Positions 1 to 8,691 of a stretch of 64,000 nucleotides of DNA are shown one piece after another (the first letter of the stretch is position 1; the number at the start of each line of letters is the position of its first letter). The notes below the pieces were generated by a model that saw only the letters and a list, made by a program, of their open reading frames with translations, did no database searches and was not told the origin of the DNA. Source of the stretch: Palleronia pelagia (lineage in GTDB: Bacteria; Pseudomonadota; Alphaproteobacteria; Rhodobacterales; Rhodobacteraceae); contig NZ_FOCM01000004.1 of assembly GCF_900110115.1 (NCBI RefSeq), positions 248,001-312,000 on the forward strand, read 5' to 3'. The translations under genes were made by a program, and so were the position numbers.

Positions 1-70
1 GAGCTTTTGCGCCCGGCGCACGGGGCTGCTAGATCGCGTCGAACGCCAACATGCCCGCACCGGAGACCCC

Positions 71-1240
71 ATGCGCCAGACCCTCGCCGCCCTTGCCCTG
101 ATCCCCCTCGCCACCGCGGCCGCCGCGCAGGACTGCGGCGGCAGCTTTGCCGATTTCAAGCAGCGGATGGAGTCCGAGGCCGTGGCGCGCGGCGCCGATC
201 CGGCCACCGCGCGCGCCTTCTTCGACGGGGTGCGGCAGGACCAGGAAACGCTGGCGGCCGACCGGCGGCAGGGCGTGTTCACCCTGCCCTTCACCGATTT
301 CGCCCGTCGCCTGATCAGCGCCGACCGGATCAACCGCGGACAGGCCAACGCCCGCCAATACGCCGACACCTTCGACCGGATCGAGGCCGAGTACGGGGTC
401 AGCCGGGGCGTGCTGCTGGCCTTCTGGGCGTTCGAGACCGATTACGGCGCGTTCCAGGGCGACTTCAACACGGTCAACTCGCTGGTCACGCTGGCCCATG
501 ACTGCCGCCGCCCCGACCTGTTCCGCCCGCAGGTCTTCGCGGCGCTGGAGCTGTTCGCGCAGGGCGGCCTGGACCCCGACACCACCACCGGCGCCTGGGC
601 GGGCGAGATCGGGATGGTGCAGATGCTGCCCGAGGACATCCTGGAGAACGGCGTGGACGCCGACGGGAATGGCACCGTGGACCTCAAAACCTCGCCGCGC
701 GACGCGCTGATGTCGGGGGCGAAGATGCTGCAATCGCTGGGCTGGCGCGCGAACGAGCCGTGGCTGGAAGAGGTCGACGTGCCCGCGTCGATGGACTGGT
801 CGCAGGCGGCGCTCGAGATCAGGAAATCGCCCGCCGAATGGGAGGCGCTTGGCGTCGCCCCGCGCGACGGCGACTGGGATGCCGACCTGCCCGCGTCGCT
901 GCTGCTGCCGCAGGGGCACGAGGGGCCGGCCTTCGTCGCCTACCCGAATTTCGACGTCTATTTCGAGTGGAACCAGTCCTTCACCTACGTCCTCACCGCC
1001 GCCTATTTCGCCACGCGGCTCGAAGGGGCGCCGGTCTTCGACGCGGGCAACCCCGCGCCGGGCCTGTCGGACGCGCAGATGAAGTCGCTGCAGCAGAAGC
1101 TGGCCGCGCGCGGCCATGACGTGGGCGATATCGACGGCATCCTCGGCGCCGGCACGCGCGCGGCCGTGCGGGCCGAGCAGCAACGGCTGGGCCTGCCCGC
1201 CGACGCCTGGCCCACGACCCAGCTTCTGAACGCGCTGTAA
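71..1240 (+). CDS. Lytic murein transglycosylase, MltB type, with peptidoglycan-binding domain
   Basis: Predicted periplasmic enzyme that cleaves the MurNAc-GlcNAc bond of peptidoglycan without water, leaving a 1,6-anhydro end. The 389-residue product starts with a signal peptide (cleavage near AAAAQ, residue 20). The SLT_2/MltB catalytic domain follows; the likely catalytic Glu is E122 in FWAFETDYG. A C-terminal PG_binding_1 domain spans about residues 330-389 (LSDAQMKSLQ through TRAAVR). The frame is open upstream to position 2, but the ATG at 71 is preceded by GGAG and begins the signal peptide, so I chose it. Bases 1-70 hold no gene I can support. The gene converges on the small gene at 1260. 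The family call is firm; the exact paralogue is not known. Confidence 0.92.
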   Translation: MRQTLAALALIPLATAAAAQDCGGSFADFKQRMESEAVARGADPATARAFFDGVRQDQETLAADRRQGVFTLPFTDFARRLISADRINRGQANARQYADTFDRIEAEYGVSRGVLLAFWAFETDYGAFQGDFNTVNSLVTLAHDCRRPDLFRPQVFAALELFAQGGLDPDTTTGAWAGEIGMVQMLPEDILENGVDADGNGTVDLKTSPRDALMSGAKMLQSLGWRANEPWLEEVDVPASMDWSQAALEIRKSPAEWEALGVAPRDGDWDADLPASLLLPQGHEGPAFVAYPNFDVYFEWNQSFTYVLTAAYFATRLEGAPVFDAGNPAPGLSDAQMKSLQQKLAARGHDVGDIDGILGAGTRAAVRAEQQRLGLPADAWPTTQLLNAL

Positions 1241-1259
1241 GAAGCCCGGCGGCGCGGCG

Positions 1260-1757
1260 TCAGTGCCGCGTCGCGCCCTGCGGCACCGGCTCGGCCCGCC
1301 CGGCGCGGGCAAGTGCCAGGAAGGCCGGCGCCAGGTCCTCGGCCTGGAGGACCGCCTCGTGCGCTGCCGGTCCCACGACCAGCGTGGCGGCGAACAAGAG
1401 CGCCTCGTCCCGGTCGCGGCCGGCGGTGGCGGCGATCATCTGGGCGAAGGCCGATTCGTGCCCGCCGTAGCAGGCGCAATCCAGGTGATGGTGCATGATC
1501 GGGCTGCGGGCCTGCGCCAGCACCAGGCGTATGAGCGTCGCGAAACGCTGCTCGGCCAGCAGCGCATCGCGCGGGTTCAGGACGCTGTGCAGGTCGCGGC
1601 GGATCATCTGCCGTTCGCCCGCGTCCCCGCACCACGCCCGCAGGAAGACGATGGCCGCCAGCTCCATCTCGGGCAACTCGTGCATGCGGCCCACGGGCGC
1701 GCCGCCGCGCTGGGGCTGGGGCGCCGGTTGGGCTTCGGCGAAAATCTCACGTCTCAT
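1260..1757 (-). CDS. Conserved hypothetical protein with a His/Cys-rich motif
   Basis: I do not recognise a named family. The 165-residue protein is soluble, with no signal peptide or membrane segment. About residues 24-160 look like a helical domain. Its most striking part is HHHLDCACYGGHE near residue 90, a cluster of His, Cys, Asp and Glu that could bind a metal; that function is inference. The N-terminal 23 residues are rich in Pro, Gln and Gly and look disordered. The ATG at 1757 is preceded by AAGGGAT at good spacing. The gene stands alone between the transglycosylase (convergent) and katG (same strand, upstream, separated by a terminator). Confidence 0.7.
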   Translation of the reverse strand: MRREIFAEAQPAPQPQRGGAPVGRMHELPEMELAAIVFLRAWCGDAGERQMIRRDLHSVLNPRDALLAEQRFATLIRLVLAQARSPIMHHHLDCACYGGHESAFAQMIAATAGRDRDEALLFAATLVVGPAAHEAVLQAEDLAPAFLALARAGRAEPVPQGATRH

Positions 1758-1858
1758 GCTGGCATCCCTTGTGACTGCCAGCCCATTTCCGACTCTTTCA
1801 CTCGGAAAGTCAATCCCGATTGTTTTGGTCGGGTTGAAAATAGTCGCTCCACGAGAAA

Positions 1859-1881
1859 GGCCGCCCGGAAACCGGGCGGCC
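1859..1881 (-). terminator. Rho-independent-like terminator after katG
   Basis: A perfect 10-bp stem GGCCGCCCGG / CCGGGCGGCC with an AAA loop (TTT on the transcript strand) lies 27 bases beyond the katG stop. On the minus strand it is followed by TTTCTC, a short U-rich tail. It separates katG from the small gene at 1260. Confidence 0.7.
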
Positions 1882-1907
1882 CTGTCGGTCGAACCGGTGC
1901 TGTCGGC

Positions 1908-4142
1908 TCAGTGCTTCACGTCGAACCGGTCGAGCATCATGACCTTGTTCCAGGCGGCCACGAAGTCGCGGACGAACTTCTCGTTCGCGTCCGACCCGGC
2001 ATAGAACTCGGTCACCTGGCGCAGTTGCGCGTTGTGGCCGAAGATCAGGTCGGCGCGGGTGCCGGTCCAGACCACGGCCGAGTCGCCACCGCGTTTGCGC
2101 GCCTCGAAGAGCTGTTCGTCCGCGTCCACCGGCAACCACTCGAGGCTGAAATCGGTGAGATTGACGAAGAAGTCGTTGCTCAGCGTGCCGGGCCGGTCGG
2201 TCAGCATACCGTCGCTACCACCGTCCCAGTTGGCGCCCAGCACGCGCAGGCCACCGACCAGGGCGGTCAGCTCGGGCGCGCTGAGCGTCAGAAGCTCGGC
2301 CCGGTCCAGCAGCATCTGCTCGGGCGTGACGCGGCTGAACTTGTTCAGCTGGTAGTTGCGGAAGCCGTCGGCGACCGGACGCAGCCACTCGAAGCTTTCG
2401 GCGTCCGTGTCCTCGTCGCTGGCGTCCATCCGGCCCGGCGTGAACGGCACGGCGATGTCGATGCCGCCTTCCTTGGCCGCCTTTTCCACCGCGGCGCAGC
2501 CTGCCAGCACGATCAGGTCGGCCAGCGACACGCGCTTGCCGCCCGATGCGCCGTCGTTGAATTCGGACTGGATGCCTTCCAGCGCCGACAGCACCCTGGA
2601 CAGGCTCTCGGGGTTGTTGACTTCCCAGTCCTTCTGCGGTGCCAGCCGCACCCGCGCGCCATTGGCCCCGCCGCGGTTGTCGGAGTGCCGGAAGGTCGAG
2701 GCCGAGGCCCAGGCCGCCCCGACCAGCGCGTCGACGCCGAGGCCGGTGGCCAGGATCTTCGACTTCAGCGACGCGATGTCGCCGTCGTCGATCACCGGGT
2801 GGTCGCAATCCGGGATCGGATCCTGGAACATGCGCGGCTCGGACGGGACTTCCTTGCCGATCAGACGGTTGATCGGGCCCATGTCGCGGTGGGTCAGCTT
2901 GTACCACGCCTCGGCGAAGGCCTTGTTGAAGGTCTCGGGCTGGTCGATGAACTTCTCGACGATCTTGCGATAGGCCGGGTCCTGCTTCAGCGCGATGTCC
3001 GAGGTCATCATCATCAGCGGGTGCTCGACACCCTCGCGGTGGGCGTCTGGCGTCTTGATCGCGTCGGGATCCTTCGGCTTCCACTGCTGGGCGCCGGTCG
3101 TGTCGTTCACGATCAGCTCCCAGTCGTATTTCATCAGGCTGTGCAGGTACTCGTGATCCCACTTGATGGGGTTGGACACCCACGACCCCTCGATGCCGTT
3201 GGTCATCGTGTGCTCGGCGAAGCCCTTGCCCGAGCTGTTCATCCAGCCAAGGCTTTGCGCGTGGATCGGCGCGGCCTCGGGCGCGGGGCCGACGCCGTCG
3301 GGGTCCGACCCGCCATGGGATTTACCGAAGGCGTGGCCGCCCGCGATCAGCGCGACGGTTTCCTCGTCGTTCATGGCCATGCGGGCGAAGGTCTCGCGGA
3401 TCTCGCGCGCGGACTCCATCGGGTCGGCGCTGCCGCCGGGGCCCTCGGGGTTCACGTAGATCAGCATCATCTCGGACGCGCCGACCGGGTTTTCCAGGTC
3501 GTAATGCTCGCCCGACGGATCACCTTCCCAGCGGTCGCGGCCCTGGATCTCGGTCTCGGGACCCCAGTACGTCGCGTCGTCGGCCACCCAGGCATCCTCG
3601 CGTCCGCCGCCGAAGCCCACGGTCTCGAAGCCCATGCTTTCCAGCGCGACATTGCCCGTCAGGATCATCAGGTCGGCCCAGCTGAGCGCGGCGCCGTATT
3701 TCTGCTTGATCGGCCACAGCAGGCGGCGCGACTTGTCGGTGTTGCCGTTATCGGCCCACGAGCTGACGGGCGCGAAGCGCTGCATGGCCGTCGCCGCGCC
3801 GCCACGGCCGTCGGCGATACGGTAAGTGCCCGCGGCGTGCCAGGCCATGCGGATCATCTGCGGGCCGTAATGGCCGTAGTCGGCCGGCCAAAAGTTGTCC
3901 TGGCTGTCGGTCATCAGCGCGCGGATGTCGGCCTTGATGGCGTCCAGGTCCAGCTTGGCGAAGGCCTCGGCATAGTTGAAGTCGGGATCCTGCGGGTTCG
4001 CCTCGGCGGAGTGCAGGTGCAGAAGCTCGGTCCGCAGGCGGGCCGGATACCAATCCTGAAGGGTCGGCTTGCTGCCCTGCGCCCCGCCGATACGGGTGCC
4101 GCGGAAGGGGCAGGTGCCCGGCGTCTCGACGCTGTCTTTCAT
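1908..4142 (-). CDS. katG: Catalase-peroxidase KatG
   Basis: Bifunctional haem enzyme that destroys hydrogen peroxide by catalase and broad peroxidase activity. The start is the ATG at 4142, not the longer open frame to 4277: TCCTTTC (AAAGGA on the coding strand) lies just upstream and the product then begins MKDSVETPG, giving 744 residues, normal for KatG. Distal pocket R98, W101 and H102 are in IRMAWHAAG. The proximal haem ligand is H270 in [12 protein letters not shown]. The Trp-Tyr-Met adduct needed for catalase activity can be built from W101, Y229 and M255. The second, haem-free peroxidase-like domain fills the C-terminal half. No oxyR or furA neighbour is visible. A terminator follows the gene. 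Confidence 0.98.
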   Translation of the reverse strand: MKDSVETPGTCPFRGTRIGGAQGSKPTLQDWYPARLRTELLHLHSAEANPQDPDFNYAEAFAKLDLDAIKADIRALMTDSQDNFWPADYGHYGPQMIRMAWHAAGTYRIADGRGGAATAMQRFAPVSSWADNGNTDKSRRLLWPIKQKYGAALSWADLMILTGNVALESMGFETVGFGGGREDAWVADDATYWGPETEIQGRDRWEGDPSGEHYDLENPVGASEMMLIYVNPEGPGGSADPMESAREIRETFARMAMNDEETVALIAGGHAFGKSHGGSDPDGVGPAPEAAPIHAQSLGWMNSSGKGFAEHTMTNGIEGSWVSNPIKWDHEYLHSLMKYDWELIVNDTTGAQQWKPKDPDAIKTPDAHREGVEHPLMMMTSDIALKQDPAYRKIVEKFIDQPETFNKAFAEAWYKLTHRDMGPINRLIGKEVPSEPRMFQDPIPDCDHPVIDDGDIASLKSKILATGLGVDALVGAAWASASTFRHSDNRGGANGARVRLAPQKDWEVNNPESLSRVLSALEGIQSEFNDGASGGKRVSLADLIVLAGCAAVEKAAKEGGIDIAVPFTPGRMDASDEDTDAESFEWLRPVADGFRNYQLNKFSRVTPEQMLLDRAELLTLSAPELTALVGGLRVLGANWDGGSDGMLTDRPGTLSNDFFVNLTDFSLEWLPVDADEQLFEARKRGGDSAVVWTGTRADLIFGHNAQLRQVTEFYAGSDANEKFVRDFVAAWNKVMMLDRFDVKH

Positions 4143-4332
4143 CACGGATGTCCTTTCAATGGGTCTGGCGAGCGGTCCCGCCGGGACAGTCGCGCACAAG
4201 GACCAGCGGCCCGGCACGATCAGTTGGCCGACGAGGTGGCGCGAAGCCGGCGGAAGGCAAGGCGCCTGGTGGCACATCCCCCACCCGGCCTTTCGCGATG
4301 TCGTGAAGGTGCCTGCAAAGGCCCGCGCGGCG

Positions 4333-4833
4333 TCACCTCAGCCGGCGCAGCCCCGCGATCAGCCGCGTCACGATCTCGTCCGGAGCCTGGTCGATATCGG
4401 CCGAGACGTGCGGCTCGTCTTCGGATGGCGGCTCGAGCGTGGCAAGCTGGCTGTCCAGCAGCGTGCCGGGCATGAAATGGCCCTCGCGCTCGTCCATGCG
4501 GGCCATCAGCGTTTCGCGCCGCCCGTGCAGGAACAGAAACACCACGGATCCGCCCGACCGCTCACGGATGCGATCGCGATAGGCGCGCTTCAGCGCCGAG
4601 CAGGCGATCACCGTGCCGGGCCGCAGGGCGTCGCCCACGAGGTCGAGCCACGGCAGCCGGTCCTCGTCCTCCAACGGCGCCCCGCGGGCCATCTTCTCGA
4701 TATTCGCCTGGGGGTGCAGGCTGTCGCCGTCCACGAAACCCAGCCCTTCCGCCTCGGCCAGGGCCCTGCCGATGGTGCTTTTGCCGCAGCCCGACACGCC
4801 CATGACGACCAGCCGCGGCGCCGCTTCGGTCAC
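4333..4833 (-). CDS. gntK: Gluconokinase
   Basis: Phosphorylates D-gluconate to 6-phosphogluconate for the Entner-Doudoroff or pentose phosphate route. The 166-residue product has a P-loop GVSGCGKST at residues 12-20, then VDGDSLHP and [10 protein letters not shown], all typical of GntK/IdnK. I chose the GTG at 4833 because it overlaps the idnO stop by four bases (GTGA), the usual sign of translational coupling, and no ATG precedes the P-loop in a sensible place. Together with idnO and idnD it completes the path from L-idonate to 5-ketogluconate to D-gluconate to 6-phosphogluconate. Confidence 0.93.
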   Translation of the reverse strand: MTEAAPRLVVMGVSGCGKSTIGRALAEAEGLGFVDGDSLHPQANIEKMARGAPLEDEDRLPWLDLVGDALRPGTVIACSALKRAYRDRIRERSGGSVVFLFLHGRRETLMARMDEREGHFMPGTLLDSQLATLEPPSEDEPHVSADIDQAPDEIVTRLIAGLRRLR

Positions 4834-5597
4834 AGCGAGGCCGTGATGCCGCCATCGACGAAGACGGTCGTGCCGTTGACGAAGCTGGACGCCTCGGAGG
4901 TCAGGAAGATGCAGGTGCCCACCAGCTCTTCCACTTTTCCCCAGCGTCCGGCCGGCGTGCGCTTGCACAGCCAGGCGGTGAAGTCGGGATCGTCGACCAG
5001 CGCCTGGTTCAACGGCGTCTCGAAATAGCCGGGGGCCAGCGCGTTGCATTGCAGCCCGTGCTTGGCCCAGTCGGTGGCCATGCCCTTGGTCAGGTTCGCG
5101 ACCGCCCCCTTGGTCGCGGTGTAGGGCGCGATGCCGGGCCGGGCCAGCGCCGTCTGCACCGACGCGATGTTGACGATCTTGCCGCGCCCGCGTGCGATCA
5201 TGTGCCGCGCGGCGGCCTGCGCCGCGTTGAAGACGCCGGTGACGTTGATGCGCAGCAGGCGTTCGAAATCCTCGGGCGGGAAATCCTCCAGCGGCGCGCG
5301 ATGCTGCACGCCGGCGTTGTTCACAAGGATGTCGATGGGGCCGGTCGCCTCTTCGAAGCCGTCGATGGCGGCGCGCACGGCCCCCGCATCGGTCACGTCG
5401 AAGGCCAGCGTATGGACGGTGGCGCCCCGGTCGCGCAGATCGGCGGCCGCCTTATCCAGCTTGGCCGCGTCGCGCCCGTTCAGCACGATCTCGGCCCCGG
5501 CATCGGCCAGCCCCCGTGCCAGCGCATGGCCGATCCCCTGGCTCGACCCGGTGATCAGCGCGCGTTTCCCCGTCAGATCGAACAGTGACAGGCTCAT
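4830..5597 (-). CDS. idnO: Gluconate 5-dehydrogenase (SDR family)
   Basis: Short-chain dehydrogenase predicted to interconvert 5-keto-D-gluconate and D-gluconate with NAD(P)H. The 255-residue protein shows the classical SDR features: cofactor motif GSSQGIG at residues 17-23, NNAG at 93-96, and catalytic S146, Y159 and K163 (YTATK). The C-terminal VDGGITASL is also typical. It overlaps gntK by four bases and is transcribed away from idnD, so the three genes form a divergent L-idonate/gluconate module. SDR specificity is hard to read from sequence; the assignment rests on the neighbours plus overall similarity to IdnO/Gno. Confidence 0.9.
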   Translation of the reverse strand: MSLSLFDLTGKRALITGSSQGIGHALARGLADAGAEIVLNGRDAAKLDKAAADLRDRGATVHTLAFDVTDAGAVRAAIDGFEEATGPIDILVNNAGVQHRAPLEDFPPEDFERLLRINVTGVFNAAQAAARHMIARGRGKIVNIASVQTALARPGIAPYTATKGAVANLTKGMATDWAKHGLQCNALAPGYFETPLNQALVDDPDFTAWLCKRTPAGRWGKVEELVGTCIFLTSEASSFVNGTTVFVDGGITASL

Positions 5598-5648
5598 CCA
5601 TGCCCTCCCTTCAAGCGGTCTGCTTTTTCATTTGGCGGTTCCGCGCAA

Positions 5649-5658
5649 TGGTATACCA
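5649..5658. promoter_or_regulatory. Palindromic operator candidate between idnO and idnD
   Basis: TGGTATACCA is a perfect 10-bp palindrome in the 99-base divergent spacer between the idnO and idnD starts. Its TGGT-AT-ACCA form matches the type of site bound by FadR-subfamily GntR regulators of sugar-acid genes (ExuR/UxuR-like). No regulator gene lies in the neighbourhood, so the factor would act from elsewhere. Confidence 0.55.
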
Positions 5659-5696
5659 AAGGGCAGTCATTGCCACCGTCCCGCGCCGAGGTTCCC

Positions 5697-6737
5697 ATGA
5701 AAAGCATCGTCATCCACGCCGCCCGGGACCTGAGGATCGAGGATCAGCCGGTGCCCGCGCCCGGCCCCGGCGAGGTGCTGGTCGACATGGCGGTGGGCGG
5801 CATCTGCGGCTCGGACCTGCATTATTTCAACCACGGCGGCTTCGGCGACGTGCGCCTGCGCGAACCCATGGTGCTGGGCCACGAGGTGTCGGGGCATATC
5901 GCCGCGCTGGGTCCCGGGGTGACGGGCCTCGCGGTGGGACAGCTGGTGGCCGTGTCGCCGTCGCGCCCGTGCGGCGATTGCCGGTTCTGCAACGAGGCCA
6001 TGTTCAACCAGTGTCTGAACATGCGGTTCTACGGCTCGGCCATGCCCTTCCCGCACATACAGGGCGCGTTCCGCCAGCAACTGGTCGCCCTGGCGGCGCA
6101 ATGCGCACCCGCCGACGGGCTGAGCCCCGGCGCCGCCGCCATGGCCGAGCCCCTGGCCGTGGCGCTGCACGCGACGAACCGCCTGGGCCCGCTGCTGGGC
6201 AAGTCGGTCCTGGTGACGGGCTGCGGGCCCATCGGCATCCTTTCGATCCTCGCCGCCCGGCGCGCGGGGGCCGACCTGGTGGTCGCCACGGACCTTGGGC
6301 CCTTCCCGCTGCACATGGCGCGGCGCGCGGGCGCGGACGTGACGCTGGACATGGCGGCCGACCCCGACGGGCTCAGGCCCTACCGCGGCGAGAAGGGGAT
6401 GTTCGATGCGCTCTACGAATGCTCCGGCGCCGCAGTGGCCCTGTCCGCCGCCGTGCCGGCGCTGCGCCCCGGCGCGACCATCGTGCAGCTGGGCCTTGGC
6501 GGCGACATGACGCTGCCGCTCCAGGCCATGACCGCGAAAGAGCTGCGCTGGGCCGGCTCGTTCCGCTTCCACGAGGAGTTTTTCACCGGCGTCAGCCTGA
6601 TGCAGAAGGGCCTGATCGACGTGGAGCCCTTCATCACGCAAAGCTTCGCGCTGGACGACGCGGTCGCGGCCTTCGAGACCGCGGGCGACCGCAGCCAGGC
6701 GATCAAGGCGCAGATCCGGCTGGGCGACGCGGGCTGA
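5697..6737 (+). CDS. idnD: L-idonate 5-dehydrogenase (zinc alcohol dehydrogenase family)
   Basis: Oxidises L-idonate to 5-ketogluconate with NAD(P)+. The 346-residue medium-chain dehydrogenase has catalytic zinc ligands C37 (GGICGSD) and H61-E62 (GHEVSGH). The four structural-zinc cysteines lie in CGDCRFCNEAMFNQC. A Rossmann fold follows (VTGCGPIGILSILAARRAGA). I chose ATG 5697 (MKSIVIHAAR) over an in-frame ATG at 5670 because it is preceded by GAGG and matches where the family begins. It is divergent from idnO-gntK across a 99-base spacer with a palindrome, so co-regulation is likely. A palindromic repeat follows the stop codon. Confidence 0.93.
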   Translation: MKSIVIHAARDLRIEDQPVPAPGPGEVLVDMAVGGICGSDLHYFNHGGFGDVRLREPMVLGHEVSGHIAALGPGVTGLAVGQLVAVSPSRPCGDCRFCNEAMFNQCLNMRFYGSAMPFPHIQGAFRQQLVALAAQCAPADGLSPGAAAMAEPLAVALHATNRLGPLLGKSVLVTGCGPIGILSILAARRAGADLVVATDLGPFPLHMARRAGADVTLDMAADPDGLRPYRGEKGMFDALYECSGAAVALSAAVPALRPGATIVQLGLGGDMTLPLQAMTAKELRWAGSFRFHEEFFTGVSLMQKGLIDVEPFITQSFALDDAVAAFETAGDRSQAIKAQIRLGDAG

Positions 6738-6747
6738 GCGCGCGGCC

Positions 6748-6797
6748 GTGGGGGGCCAGCCCCCCACGCCCCCCGAGGTATTTCGGGAAAGATGAAG
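6748..6797 (+). repeat. GC-rich palindromic repeat, copy 1 (intergenic)
   Basis: A 9-bp hairpin GTGGGGGGC-CA-GCCCCCCAC (6748-6767) is followed by a conserved tail ending GTATTTCGGGAAAGATGAAG (6778-6797). The tail is identical in the copy inside xdhB (62593-62643), and related copies lie at 23231 and 60446. This copy sits between the idnD stop and the YmdB-like gene stop, two convergent genes. Confidence 0.85.
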
Positions 6798-6851
6798 CAC
6801 GTGCACGCGCGGGCTGTTCCAGCCCGGCCGACCACGCGTTGGGCGCAGGGT

Positions 6852-7664
6852 TCAGGGGGTCGATGCCTGCAGGCGGCCGCCGTCGCGGATCATGGCCACC
6901 CGGGTGGCGAGGCCGGTCTTGTCGTCGGTTTCCACGAGCACGCCCGACAGGGTCGCGTCGCCCTTGGCGGGCTCGAACCGGCCCTTGGGCATCCCGGTGA
7001 TGAAACGGTTGAGCGGCTCGGACTTCTCCATGCCGATGACGCTGTCGTAATCGCCGCACATGCCCGCGTCGGTCAGGTAGGCCGTGCCGCGGTTCAGGAT
7101 CTGCGCATCGGCGGTGGGCACGTGGGTGTGGGTGCCCACGACGAGGCTGGCGCGGCCGTCGCAGAAATGGCCCATGGCCATCTTCTCGGACGTCGCCTCG
7201 CAATGCATGTCGACCAGCGCGGCCTGCACCGCGCCGCCGAGCCGCGCGTTCTTCAGCACCGGCTCGATCGCCGAGAACGGGTCGTCGAAGGGGCGCTTCA
7301 TGAAGACCTGGCCCAGCACCTGCGCCACCAGAACCCGGCGGCCGCCCGGCGCCTCGAACACCCGCGCGCCCTTGCCCGGTGCGGCCTTGGAGTAGTTCAG
7401 CGGCCGCACGATCCGCGGCTCGGTCTCGCAGAACTGCATCATGTCGCGCTGGTCGAAAGCGTGATCGCCCAGCGTGATCGCGTCGGCCCCGGCGTCGAGG
7501 ATGAGCTGGGCGTGCGCCGCGCTCAGCCCCGCGCCATTGGTCGCGTTCTCGCCGTTGACCACGGCGAAATCCACGCGCCATTCGCTGCGCAGGCGCGGCA
7601 GGCGCTCGGAAATGGCACTGCGGCCGGCGCGGCCCATGACGTCGCCAAGGAACAGAAGTCTCAT
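6852..7664 (-). CDS. YmdB-type metallophosphoesterase (TIGR00282 family)
   Basis: The 270-residue soluble protein belongs to the calcineurin-like phosphoesterases related to YmdB, which hydrolyse 2',3'-cyclic nucleotides in characterised members. Metal-binding motifs appear in order: FLGDVMGRAG at residues 5-14, NGENA near 43, DHAFDQ near 68, and GTHTHVPTAD near 175, the GHTH-type block. The ATG at 7664 begins MRLLFLGDV; the frame stays open further upstream, but homology starts here. Its neighbours do not suggest a pathway. The substrate in this organism is inferred from the family only. Confidence 0.87.
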   Translation of the reverse strand: MRLLFLGDVMGRAGRSAISERLPRLRSEWRVDFAVVNGENATNGAGLSAAHAQLILDAGADAITLGDHAFDQRDMMQFCETEPRIVRPLNYSKAAPGKGARVFEAPGGRRVLVAQVLGQVFMKRPFDDPFSAIEPVLKNARLGGAVQAALVDMHCEATSEKMAMGHFCDGRASLVVGTHTHVPTADAQILNRGTAYLTDAGMCGDYDSVIGMEKSEPLNRFITGMPKGRFEPAKGDATLSGVLVETDDKTGLATRVAMIRDGGRLQASTP

Positions 7665-7752
7665 GGCGACTGGCTTACTGCGGCGCGCGCCGCGGCGAAA
7701 GGCCAAAGCGGGGTGGCTTGGCGCGGTTCGGTCGGGACTGTATTGCCGAGGG

Positions 7753-8112
7753 ATGTTCCCCGATCGCCCCCTCACCGCGCTTTTGCTGGCCCTGCTTCTG
7801 GCGCTGCCCCTCGCGGGCGGCGGCGTCGCGCGGATGTTCGGGGCCGAGACGGTCACGCTGTGCCTGGCGGGCAAGCTGACGACCGTCAGCATCGACGTCA
7901 GCGGCACGCCGCGGCCGGTCGATGGTGCCCAGCCGGACTGCCCGCTGGTCGGCGTCGACCTGCCCGCGCCACCTGCCGGGCCGGTCCTTGTGCGGAACGT
8001 CGGGTTCACGGCGCAGCAGGATGTGCCGTCACGCCTGATCGTGGTGGCGCCGGCGCGGCGAGATCACCACGTCCGCGCGCCGCCAGACCGTCCAGCGCAG
8101 ACCCGTACGTGA
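7753..8112 (+). CDS. Small exported hypothetical protein, upstream of copper chaperone
   Basis: A 119-residue product with an N-terminal hydrophobic segment (LTALLLALLLALPLAGGG) that could be a signal peptide or anchor. It then has a short domain with LCLAGKLTTVSID and two cysteines (TLCL and DCPL), and a basic, His/Pro-rich tail. The size, signal and position directly before a PCu(A)C gene recall DUF2946-type proteins of copper loci, but I cannot confirm that. ATG 7753 is preceded by GAGGG only two bases away, a poor ribosome site, so the start is uncertain. It is probably co-transcribed with the gene at 8144. Confidence 0.55.
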   Translation: MFPDRPLTALLLALLLALPLAGGGVARMFGAETVTLCLAGKLTTVSIDVSGTPRPVDGAQPDCPLVGVDLPAPPAGPVLVRNVGFTAQQDVPSRLIVVAPARRDHHVRAPPDRPAQTRT

Positions 8113-8143
8113 CCTTTTTCCTGACCAGCCGGACGACATACCC

Positions 8144-8653
8144 ATGTTCAAATTCATGCCTAACGCGGCCCTCATGGGCGCGCTTTTTTGCCTGCCCGCT
8201 TGGGCGCAGGCCCAGGACCTGAGCTTCGACACCCCGTTCATCATCCAGGCCTCGCCCATGTCGGGCACCGCGGGCGGCTTCATCGCGATCACCAACACCG
8301 GCGAAACGTCCGACCGGCTGGTCGCTGTCGCGCGCGACGGGGCGACCGTCGAACTGCACGAGAGCCTGCAGGACGCAGATGGCGTCGCGCGGATGGAGCC
8401 ACGGCCCTACGGCTTCCCCATCGCCCCGGGCGAGACCTTGCGCCTGGCGCGCGGCGGCAAGCACATCATGTTCTTGGATCTCGACGCGCCGTTCCGACCC
8501 GGGGACGAGGTCGACGTGACGCTGGTCTTCGAGACGGCCGGCGAGATTCCCGTCGCCTTCGCGGTGTCGACTCCGTCCGGCATGGGCGGAACCACGGATC
8601 ACGCCAGCATGGGCGGCGACGCCCACGGCGACCACAGAATGTCGGATAAGTGA
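8144..8653 (+). CDS. Periplasmic copper chaperone, PCu(A)C family
   Basis: Predicted to carry Cu(I) in the periplasm to the CuA or CuB centre of cytochrome c oxidase. The 169-residue protein has a signal peptide (MFKFMPN to AWAQAQ, residues 1-24). The family's metal site is visible as H72, M84, H107 and M109, close to the expected H-M-H-x-M spacing. The C-terminal tail is rich in His and Met (HASMGG, HGDHRM) and may add copper-binding capacity. No sco1 or cox gene lies next to it, only the small exported protein at 7753. Confidence 0.9.
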   Translation: MFKFMPNAALMGALFCLPAWAQAQDLSFDTPFIIQASPMSGTAGGFIAITNTGETSDRLVAVARDGATVELHESLQDADGVARMEPRPYGFPIAPGETLRLARGGKHIMFLDLDAPFRPGDEVDVTLVFETAGEIPVAFAVSTPSGMGGTTDHASMGGDAHGDHRMSDK

Positions 8654-8691
8654 TATTCTAGCCCGCTTCGAGGCGCCAGATGGCCCCCTGA

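Noticed and set aside
1263-4475. A 1070-codon open frame on the plus strand opposite katG
   Set aside because: It mirrors the codon positions of katG in GC-rich DNA, runs through a terminator, and has no recognisable domain. katG on the minus strand is unmistakable.
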